From Microbotryum silenes-acaulis (taxonomy: Eukaryota > Basidiomycota > Microbotryomycetes > Microbotryales > Microbotryaceae), in assembly GCA_003665825.1 (NCBI GenBank), contig QPFY01000012.1, forward strand, positions 496,001 through 560,000: 64,000 nucleotides of DNA, in the 5' to 3' direction. How positions within the stretch are numbered: the first letter of the stretch is position 1; each line of letters opens with the position of its first letter. Of the stretch, positions 56,104 through 64,000 are shown piece after piece. The notes under the pieces were generated by a model. That model saw only the letters and a list, made by a program, of their open reading frames with translations, did no database searches and was not told the origin of the DNA. The translations under genes were made by a program, and so were the position numbers.

Positions 56104-56696
56104 ATGGGGGAGAGTCTCAGTGGTCGAGGATCCAAGGGACTTCGGCGCCACGAGCAGAAGAGCGCGCCAGGCGCATCGGCTCCTCTCTGAGCACGTGGGC
56201 ACCGCAACACGCGTTGGCCAGCGTTGGCACTGCGTTGGCCGCCTTGGGCTGCCTCGCGGCTATAGCCTGCACGACTCGGAGGTAGGCCTGTCAGCTGTCT
56301 AGCGCGACACGCACTACCACTTGATGAGTTCGAGAGCCGTTCACAGGCGTCAATCAACATGTGTAAGGAAATAGAACAGAGGGGGTCAGAAGTGGATGTA
56401 TTGCTGGCATCAAGTCGAGGATTCGTTCTTCTTTATAGTGTTACTTTTAGTGTTAGATAAACCGTAACGATACAGACCTAGACTCGGACGCGTTTCACGA
56501 TGTGGGAGGCAAGCAAAAATGGGTTGTCTAGTACGAGCAGATCGAGCAGACCATTTTGGCCGATCTTGACTGACAGTCTCCGACAGTAACTGCTGGGATT
56601 AGCAGCGAGTAGCAGGCTAGCAGCGACTCGGAGTAGAAATGCGGGCACCGGAGCGGGCACGGTCGGGCACGGTGGTCTTCGCACCGATGCGACAGC
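56104..56696. other. Divergent promoter between bHLH and JMJD4-like genes
   Basis: About 590 bases with a cluster of gttggc repeats at 56212-56242 (cgcgttggccagcgttggcactgcgttggcc) and an AT-rich patch (tagtgttacttttagtgttag) at 56437-56458. No gene is supported. Confidence 0.45.
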
Positions 56697-58483
56697 ATGT
56701 TGCCCACGACACTCGACTCTCACCGTTCACCCGCCACGCTGAAGTCGCCGTGTCCGACTCGACTAAGCCCTGCACAGCTTTCTTATTCTGCGTTTCGCAC
56801 ATTTCTGCTCAACAATGAACCGTGTTTGCTCCCCCGCGAGGTAGTGGAAGCTTGGCCAATCTGCCAACATTGGAGGCTACGGCCCACGTCGACCACCGTA
56901 GTGGATCCGAGTTCCGAAGCTTCATCGACTTCAACACCCAACTACGAATATCTCAGGGCAAATTTTGGTCACTATCCTTTACCGTCTGTCGTGGATCAAA
57001 GCTGTTTGCGCGTTACACCGGATGCACCGCAGGCGTTTGGCTCGCTGCTCGACCTCTGGCGCAATGGCGAGGGACGCTCGCTTTACCTCAAGGACTGGCA
57101 CCTGCCCGCCATATTCGAATCTCAGGTCGCTGCCAGCGGTGTTCTGAACCGGGACCAGTCGTATGGCTTCTATGAGGTCCCTGGCCTTTGGCGTGACGAC
57201 TGGCTCAACCGTTATCACCTCGCGAACTCCAATGACGACTTCCGCTTCGTGTACGCAGGCGGAGCCGATACGTTCACGCCACTGCATCGAGATGTTTTTG
57301 ATTCGTATTCGATTTCGACCAACATTATTGGTGCCAAGCGCTGGTATCTCTTCCCGCCTGAACTCACTGCGACCCTGGAGCCGATGCTTGCCAAAGCTGG
57401 CTGGGACAATGGCTGGGTCAATGTTGAAGAGTGGGGCACGCAGCAAAAGGAGGAGTTCATATCAAAGGGCATGATGGTCTTTGTACAAGAGGAAGGCGAA
57501 ACTCTGTTTGGTAGGTTGGTGTAGCGCAATTCGGCTATGGGGAGCTGTTTCTGACGGGATTAGAATGGCCCCACAGTCCCGAGTGGGTGGCACCATCATG
57601 TCACAAACCTTTCCCATCCAACGATATCACTAAATCATAACTGGATCAATGCGCACAATATTTCGGCAACATATTGGAGCTTGGCTAGGGAAGGCTTGCG
57701 GTGTGCGCAGTCAATATCCGATGTGAAGGAGCTTCTTCAACACCATAGCAAAAATGACTGGCGCCCTCGGTGGGCACGGTGTGTATCTGATCTTCTCGAT
57801 CAAAGTGCAGGGTGGGGGTAAGCTGCTGGCTACTTTCAAAGGTGGATTACCCCTAGCTGATCATCTCTCCATTCAGCTGGTCAACATTCTGGGCCATGAC
57901 TCTTTTTGCTCTGAAGGACTGCCGTCATCTCCCCAAAGAGACCCCCTCAAGTCATTGGCCAGCCGTTACTTCTGACTTGCAGCCCCCTGTGCAGTACCTT
58001 GTTGTACAAGTAAGTGAGGGTGACCTGCTTCAGACCAAAGTGGCTGGCCACAGACTTACCAGAGTGTCACCTGGCATTTCAGATCCAGCCACTCCTAGCT
58101 GATTTCCTGTCAAGAGAGGAGGCTGAGCATATGTACCTGCCAGGCCTTTCTGAGCTTTTGGCCTGCATAACTGATCAGCTCAATGTTTTGGAGGAATTGG
58201 CCAAAGCACCCTAACTCTTCACTGTATAATTCCACATTCAACAACCCGCTACGTGACATTGTTCAGTTAACTGATCTCTAAGTTAATTGAAATGTTGAAT
58301 CCTCGCAATGATTGATCGTTGATTATTCTGGCGGAGGATTTCGACAAGGGCGAAGGGGTCTACGACGGACTGAGTCTGGAGAAAGAGGAGAAGCTCAAAA
58401 AGCTTCATCCAGAACCAGGGACGTGTCGGCAAGCAAAGGCTGATATCCTCTTGTCATGTGTCGGGTGTCATGTGAAAGTTTGA
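56697..58483 (+). CDS. JMJD4: JmjC oxygenase, JMJD4-like
   Basis: A Fe(II)/2-oxoglutarate dioxygenase. Animal JMJD4 hydroxylates a lysine of translation release factor eRF1. Exon 1 is 56697-57510 and exon 2 starts at 57577 and runs to about 57783-57817. Family blocks are GEGRSLYLKDWHLPAIFE, YEVPGLWRDDWLNRYH and FRFVYAGGADTFTPLHRDVF, where H-x-D binds iron. GAKRWYLFPPEL and VFVQEEGETLFVPSGWHHHV follow, the last histidine being the distal iron ligand. SLNHNWINAHN is the usual closing motif. The last exon is probably 58337-58483 (DFDKGEGVYDGLSLEKEEKL). An intron of about 520-550 bases, AT-rich and far longer than any other here, separates them; its exact donor is not resolved. The catalytic core is complete whatever the tail. 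Confidence 0.88.
57818..58336. other. AT-rich long intron or insertion in the JMJD4-like gene
   Basis: About 520 bases with base composition unlike the exons on either side and with more TGA, TTAA and CATT words. It contains repeated ctgatca/agctgatc motifs and the inverse pair attcaacaac/gttgaatcc near 58234 and 58292. Open frames across it (for example 57754-57975 and 58014-58214) do not resemble a known domain. A transposon remnant within an intron is possible. Confidence 0.55.
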
Positions 58484-58529
58484 TCAGAAAGAGTCCGAGT
58501 CTGAGAAATAGAAACCACGAGTGGGAACA

Positions 58530-60110
58530 CATTGAATCAATGGTATGATGAAATAGCAGGAAGATCGAAAAGTGTACATGAACTTAGCAGAAGTTTAAAA
58601 AAACATAATACGAAGTACAGCACAGAACCCAATAATTCTTTCATCGCCAAAACAGCCTGCTCGTTGCGTGTTGTCCAAACTTTGTCGCATAGTCGGTTCA
58701 AGTCGGCTTCAAACACTCGTGCATTTGAGCTCCAGACGGTTACAGGTTTTATCATTCGGCCCCCGTGCAGCCTTGATTTCCGGCCAGTCGGGGTTGCACG
58801 TCGCCGTAAAGAACAGCAAAGGCTTTCCGTATTGGACAGTGCAAGCCATCGCGTCTTGGTAAAGCTGCGTGATCTCGCTCGGGCTATTCTTGACGTCGAG
58901 CCCAAAGTTCCGAACGCCCAATTTAATCCGGGATCAAGCCGTTGCTGACAGCGTCGGTGATGCCATGGGCCGTGTGAAGGCGCAGATTTTCTTGATGAAA
59001 CCCGATATAGTTGAGCCGATCGGTCTCGGCTAGGAATATCCGTCGATCACGAACTCGAGAAAGAAATGCTGGGCAATGCGAGATTGAGAAGTAGTCGGCG
59101 CGTTCGTGCTAGTACGCGGATGGTTGTGAACGCGAGACTCGGGTTGATCCACCTCGACCCCTTTTGCTTGACCCGTTCTAGATCTTCATCCTTCTATGTC
59201 AGTCTGTGCGTGCGTCTCAACAGAGAGGTACCTATCACAAAGAGCCGAAAACGCTTACGTTCACCATCACCATTCTCTTCGTCCTCTTCCTCGTAGTCTT
59301 CATCCTCATCATCGCCGTCTTTGTCCCTATCTCCGTCTTCGTCTTCCTCCGCCCAGCTTGCTTGAACCCGCAAAGAGAAAAGTCGAGGCGGAAGCCATGG
59401 TCTTCTACGAGGCTTAGGAGTGGGTAACGGAGAGCTTGCTACTTGGGCCGACCGTCTGGACATCGATCACCGCGCACCCGAAGAGTAAGGACTTGCGGGT
59501 TGATGTCGGAAACGCAGATAAGCACGCCATCTCCGTGCTCGATGTAGGAAGGTTGGGGGGTGTTGTGGGTGCGTCGGTCTCGGCCTGGTGGTAGGCGGAG
59601 GCGCAGGACCCACTCTTTGGCCGGACTCGGAGCTTCGTCCGATGCGAATTCCCTTACAAAGCGATTTCCGGTGTGCAACATGAACTCGATCTTGGCCCAA
59701 GTAGATCTTTGTATGCAACTGTTTGCGCCGTCGGGTCCAAGTTGACTGTCGGTGACCTCGGCCAGGTCGATGAGCCATGTTTGGGCAAAGGCTGCAGGCG
59801 ATGGTAAAGGTGACCAAACGCGCGAAACACGGTGGGTCCCAGAGTGCCCAGTCGAGTCTGGTCAAAGTGGGCAGCGACTCGGAGCAAAGTGAAGGACAGC
59901 GCGTTGATGTACGACCGAGCGCTCTCGCGGAAAGCCAAGTACCTGTCGAAAATCGGGATTGGGCTGGGGAGGGGGAGGCAGCTGCACCTTGCCTTGCGAG
60001 CAGCACGTGCTGAAGTTTCCCGACGACTTCGTCCTTTCGCCCAGTGTCGAGCCTTGCAGTGGCACTGTGAGTGCACATGGCCGTCTGGGGGCGAGGGCTG
60101 GCCTTGAGTA
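58530..60110 (-). pseudogene. Helitron Rep protein remnant
   Basis: On the minus strand, scattered over frames, are segments that match the N-terminal Helitron-like part of Rep/helicase proteins in the expected order. SYINALSFTLLRVAAHFDQT and FRAFGHLYHRLQPLP lie near 59950-59780, PGRDRRTHNTPQPSYIEHGD near 59600-59530, and YGKPLLFFTATCNPDWPEI near 58830-58770, the hallmark TCNPxWPEI block. VFEADLNRLCDKVW follows in another frame at 58740-58680. An acidic low-complexity block lies at 59260-59370. Several frame changes and the lack of the HUH and helicase parts show it is a dead, truncated fragment. Its ends are not defined, and it lies directly behind the JMJD4-like gene. Confidence 0.72.
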
Positions 60111-60372
60111 GTTAGAATTTGAAATCGACGTCAAGCTAGGAACACCTCCGATTCTCACGGTCAATCAAGAGCGATGGGAGAGGACGATCGCTAAATAGCT
60201 CGCCTCGCTTCGCGGTACGCCCGCTTCTGGCGATCGACCGCATCATGTGTCACGGTCTACTTGGCGAGCATAAAAGCACCTCAGTCTTGTTCACCTCCCC
60301 TTGCCTCGTCACTGTATTTCCACCACGAATTCCTCCTACCGAAGACTTCCCGACGACTTCGAGTTGGACGAG
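60111..60372. promoter_or_regulatory. Upstream region of the MFS transporter gene
   Basis: About 260 bases between the Helitron remnant and the transporter ATG. A CATAAAAGC box at 60269-60277, about 100 bases before the ATG, could serve as a TATA-like element. Nothing else is seen. Confidence 0.4.
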
Positions 60373-62534
60373 ATGACGACACTGACTCATCAAGGGCTCA
60401 AGAGAGACGACTTGGGGGTACTCCGTTCCGATCATCGGCCCAAAGGCGCCACAGGCTCCGACGCCTCGGACAGGCTGCCGCCGACAGCCTACAAAGAGGA
60501 TTTGTACGGTAGTGAATTGACGCGAGTATAACTAATTCTGCTCTTTTCGATACCGTTTTCGGTCGCATGTGTACTCATAATCATTACCCGCCCCGCCATG
60601 GACTTCGAGCAGCCTCTCTGAGCGAAAATCGTTGCTCATCAATCGCGAACTTGATGCGATGGGCCTGGGGCGGTACCAAAAGTGCATCTGGTTGTTGTGT
60701 GGATTCGGATACATGTTGGATCTACTCTGGGCTCAAGCATTCGGTCTCATCGCCACGCCGTTGTATCAAGAGTTGAATGTCACCGGTGGAGCGTAGACGA
60801 GTCAGTATATCCTTTCACGCTAATTTCTCGAGGTAGGATTGTCGAGCCTGTTTTTAGCGATCTATGCTACGAGCCTGGCTCTAATCTTTTCCTTCGAGGA
60901 GAGCTTTCGCTTCTGTTGACGGACCGTTCACTCATCTCCTATCGAGGATGGCGACTGATACAATTGTCCTGGATGGTCTCTGCGCAGACATCTTCACTGC
61001 CTTCTCCGCCGGGCTGACGGTTGGCGCCTTCACGTTTGGATTAGGAGTCGACGTGATTGGACGCAAGTGGTGCTTCAACCTCACCTGTCTGGTCACCAGT
61101 ATCTTCGGACTTCTGGTCGCGGCACCGAGCAATTACGACGCCATCTGCGCTCTGACCGCGCTTTGTGGGTTCGGATTGGGAGGGTGAGTTCGGAATCGTC
61201 ACCCCTCTTCAACGGTGGGTCGCCCCAGAACGAAATTTGGAAGCCGACCTGCGCTCTCATTGCTCTCTGTCGTCTAGGAATATCCCTATCGATGCGACAA
61301 TAGTTCTTGAGTTCCTGCCACAGAACCGTCGGTGGCTCTTGCCTCTACTTTCCATGTGGCAGCCCATTGGTGTGGTGCTGAACTGCGCGATCGCATTCGG
61401 TTTGGTACCAAGGTACCGTTGCAACACGGATCTACTCGCATGCGGACTCGTACAGTCCGGTGCGGCTTGCTGCACGAGATCGAGCAACATTGGATGGCGC
61501 TTGCTCATGATCGTCTGTGGTGCGATCACGTTGAGCGTCTTTGTGCTCCGATTCTTCGTGTTCGACTTTCTCGAGTCGCCAAAATATCTGCTGGCGCGAG
61601 GACGGGACGCCGAGGCGATCGAGGTTGTGCACAAGATCGCGACGTTCAACCGTACCGCCGCTCCTCAATTGTCCATAGCCGAGTTTGAGGCCATCGATCA
61701 TGAGTTCCCGCAACAAGAGCTGGACACAAGCAAGAAACATGACCAAGCAGGCGTTTGGCCGATTCAAGCATCTGCGCGGTCTCTTCCGCACCAAGTGACT
61801 CGGGCTCACGACCGTTCTCTTGTTGATCGTCTATATGGGTGACTTCTGGTCCTTCAACTTGGCCGGATCGTTCTTGCCCATCATCTTGGCTCGCCGAGGG
61901 CAGACTGCGGGTCAATCAGTAACCGAAACATACCGGCAATAGTGAGCCCGCACTCTCTTTTGGCCCAATTATCGGCTCTCTGTGGTACGTACTGAGACTT
62001 CGTTCTGTTGACAGCATATACGTTTACTTGCCCGGCATCTTGGGCACCATCCTCGCTGCGACGTGTGTTGAGCTGCCCGGTGTCGGCCGCAAATGGTCGC
62101 TTGTCTTTGGTGCGATCGTGCAAGGAGTGTCCATGGCGATGTACACGCAGGTGGACACGATCAAGGCCAGTGTAGGTCTCAACGCACTCGAGTACATCAT
62201 GCAGTCTTTCTTCAATGCGGTACTGTATGGGTTCACGCCTGAAGTTTTCCCAGCTCCTATTCGAGGAGTGAGTTCTCCACTCCGGTTGCAGCCATTCTCC
62301 GGTCACCAATGCTTTCCCTCTGACAAAGTGCAATTGCACCCGTATCTTCAGTCCGCCGCAGTATTGTGCAGTACTTTTGGTCGCTTGGCTGGCATCGTGG
62401 CCCCGATCGCGGCTCGACCATACATTGATGGCAATTCGAACGGCGTGCTATGGCTCGCAGTAGGCGGAATCTTTGTCAGCGCCTTCTTCCTCATCTTTCT
62501 GCCGATCGAGATGAGGGGTCGGGCAAGCTATTAG
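60373..62534 (+). pseudogene. MFS transporter with a frameshift and a nonsense codon
   Basis: A 12-helix major facilitator of the SV2/SVOP-like fungal group; the substrate is unknown. The ATG is at 60373. The second exon has LLINRELDAMGLGRYQKCIW and LLWAQAFGLIATPLYQELNV (first helix). Exon 60988-61183 holds AFTFGLGVDVIGRKWCFNLT (loop 2-3 signature, DxxGRK), and 61278 on has IPIDATIVLEFLPQNRRWLL. The central loop and helix 7 need a frame change near 61740, and the new frame reads GRFKHLRGLFRTK, then TGA at 61796-61798, then LGLTTVLLLIVYMGDFWSFN. Exons from about 62018 code IYVYLPGILGTILAATCVEL, VLYGFTPEVFPAPIRG and, after the last intron, STFGRLAGIVAPIAARPYID to the stop. Two lesions in one gene suggest recent inactivation or assembly error. 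Confidence 0.78.
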
Positions 62535-63275
62535 AAGCTTGGTGTAGAACACGTTTGTGAATACCAGGAACCTTGGCATACCAACAAGGCTAGTCCCTCT
62601 ACCTTACAGGAACAGGTTGGTGAGAAGATCACGTGCCGGAAACACCTCGGAGGCTCGGCTCCGAGATGAGAAGATTTGGCAGATCGTGGATCTGGTCGCT
62701 CCGGATCGCGCAATCTTAAATAAACGTTAAGAGCCCGTACGGCAAATGATTTTCGGAAAATCGCCCAGCCAAATTCCAAAATCGCAATTTTTGAGAAAAT
62801 CGCCGGAGCGTTCGGCATGCGGCACGTTGACGATTTTTGGCCTTCGGAAAATCGAATATCGTCTCTTCAGCCAAATCCGAAATCCCACCTCTTGAAAGGT
62901 CTTGGACGCCGGTACACCTAGGTACCGGAACCTATACGGCAAGTCCTTTGGCTACCGATAATACAGTGGGTACCCGTAGTATACACCTAACTTGAATGGT
63001 ATTAGTAAGGGCATGTTCGGCTGGAAAAGCACTTTTAGGACCTTTTCACTTTTAGCTGAAAGCGGCGCGCGCCGCGGTTAAGGACCACTTAGGAACCACT
63101 TTTAAGGCGCGAACGGCCGGGAACGATCTGACGGGTGAGAGAGCTCACCGGACGAGTTCAGGTCACGTGTTTGAACCCAGCATGTTGTCGTCGAAATTCA
63201 AATCGCAACACCCGGCATGAGGAGATGCGTGTCTTGCTTCTGCAATGCGCATCGCTGCATGAAGACATCTCGAAG
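62535..63275. other. Intergenic repeats between the MFS gene and a Copia fragment
   Basis: No gene is supported. TTCGGAAAATCG is found at 62752-62763 and 62843-62854, each followed by a cagccaaat(t)ccaaa/gaaatc segment, so a unit of about 90 bases is duplicated. At 63000-63130 runs of acttttagg/aaccacttttaagg surround a perfect 14-base palindrome at 63062-63075 (GCGGCGCGCGCCGC), a layout like a small non-autonomous DNA element. Confidence 0.55.
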
Positions 63276-64000
63276 TCATGGATACACTCCCCGAGGATCT
63301 ATCCGACGAGCAGATAGAATCTGCCATCGAAGCGGGAGTATACATACTGCAGAAGTATATTGAAAGGCGTCTGCAGCACTGCAACGCCAGTTGGTGTGTT
63401 GGGAATGAGGGTTAGGAATGGCGCGTTCATTGGTAATCTGTTTAGAAGCGCTCGTCTGTTTAGTGAAGCCTGGCGATGCGCACCAACCGTTGTCTTCTCT
63501 CCAAGCCGGACCCGAGACGGTGAGACCAGAGTGTGCGCCCGCGGCGTCGCAAATCCCAGACAGCTGGTACCCATCCTTCATGAGACTGGCAAGAGAGACG
63601 AGCTCGGCGGACAGACCCGGGACGAGAAGGACGTCGCGGAGCTCGAGAGGCGCGCCATTGGCGTCAAAGCGAAGGGTGCCCTTGCCGACAGCCATGGCGC
63701 TGGACTTGAATGCGCCGACTACGCGCACCCGCTCCGTCGTGAAAGGCTGGAAGTCGACCAAGAGATCCCGACGAGTGGTCATGTGGCGCGTCGCCCCCGA
63801 GTCGAGGAGGTAGCGGGGACCGTCGTGCAAGTACAGCGCAGAGACTTCGGTGTCAAGGGCGACCTCGGCAAAATAGTTCTCGTAAGAGTCGTCGTCAACC
63901 GATGGGTCGGGACCGTACTCAGCCACGAGCGCCATCGCGTCGGCCGCGCCGATGGAGATGTTGTGCTTGGCTAAGACGGCAACCCGACGACGGCACAGTT
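63276..64000 (-). mobile_element. Ty1/Copia gag-pol fragment, runs off the right edge
   Basis: The minus-strand frame from the right edge codes a degenerate zinc-knuckle-like region and then the retroviral-type aspartic protease YLLDSGATRHMTTRRDLLVD, with DSGA as the active site. RDVLLVPGLSAELVSLASLM follows, which is the usual next segment of Copia polyproteins (Ty1/copia-type VP.L..NL.S). After GYQLSG the similarity stops, and the remaining frame to 63276 looks unrelated. No integrase or LTR is visible here, so only part of the element, truncated at its pol side, is in the window. Its other half should lie beyond position 64000. Confidence 0.78.

Noticed and set aside
55231..56202. 323-codon minus-strand frame as the whole bHLH gene
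   Set aside because: The bHLH basic region and helix 1 are in another frame of the same strand, so the long frame is right only for the N-terminal part, if at all.
1..64000. tRNA, rRNA, CRISPR or biosynthetic gene cluster
   Set aside because: No cloverleaf with a GGTTCRANNCC box, no rRNA sequence, no regular spacer arrays, and the neighbouring genes are unrelated housekeeping functions.

Overview
The window is nuclear DNA of a basidiomycete fungus. The genes are broken by many short introns, mostly 50-120 nt with GTRNGT donors and YAG acceptors. Intergenic spaces are short and the coding regions are GC-rich. The protein set is fungal: sterol isomerase ERG2, an Nha1/Sod2-type antiporter, calcipressin, PRP8 and Cwf18. 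A lipase of the Candida antarctica lipase B (CALB) type and gene architectures typical of basidiomycete yeasts suggest Ustilaginomycotina or Pucciniomycotina. The mix of Copia, Helitron, MULE and LINE remnants would fit a TE-rich Microbotryomycete. The exact lineage is inference.

Layout. 0.6-8.8 kb: 6-phosphogluconate dehydrogenase (+), a gene-free 1.5 kb, a Golgi-type fucosyltransferase (+) and, tail to tail with it, a Na+/H+ antiporter (-). 9.1-12.3 kb: a MULE DNA transposon with TIRs and a perfect target-site duplication, sitting between the antiporter and the splicing factor gene cwf18 (+). 13.8-15.3 kb: a CALB-like secreted lipase (-). 15.7-21.5 kb: a Tad-like LINE (-) with intact ORF1 and a frameshifted ORF2; its 5' end abuts a second, orphan MULE end. 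22-31.2 kb: a small hypothetical gene, ERG2 (+), a putative secreted protein (-), the Rag GTPase GTR1 (+) and the DNA-repair nuclease FAN1 (+). 31.4-44.2 kb: mitochondrial ribosome recycling factor (-), a Rax1-like RGS/membrane protein with an apparent in-frame stop (-), a repeat-bearing gap, and the large PRP8 gene (-).

44.2-50.8 kb: a gene-poor repeat-bearing gap, a C2H2 transcription factor of the Usv1/Rgm1 type (+) and calcipressin (+). 51.8-58.5 kb: mitochondrial 3-hydroxyacyl-CoA dehydrogenase (+), mitochondrial adenylate kinase (-), a bHLH transcription factor (-) and a JMJD4-like oxygenase (+) with an unusually long AT-rich intron or insertion. 58.5-64 kb: a decayed Helitron Rep (-), an MFS transporter carrying a frameshift and a nonsense codon (+), short repeats, and a Copia gag-pol fragment (-) running off the right edge.

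Most genes are unrelated housekeeping genes rather than a pathway cluster. PRP8 and Cwf18 are both spliceosomal; GTR1 and calcipressin are both nutrient or stress signalling. I found no obviously new multi-gene system. The strongest unusual signals are the complete MULE, the MULE/LINE junction, the lesions in the Rax1-like and MFS genes, and the two GC-AG introns.
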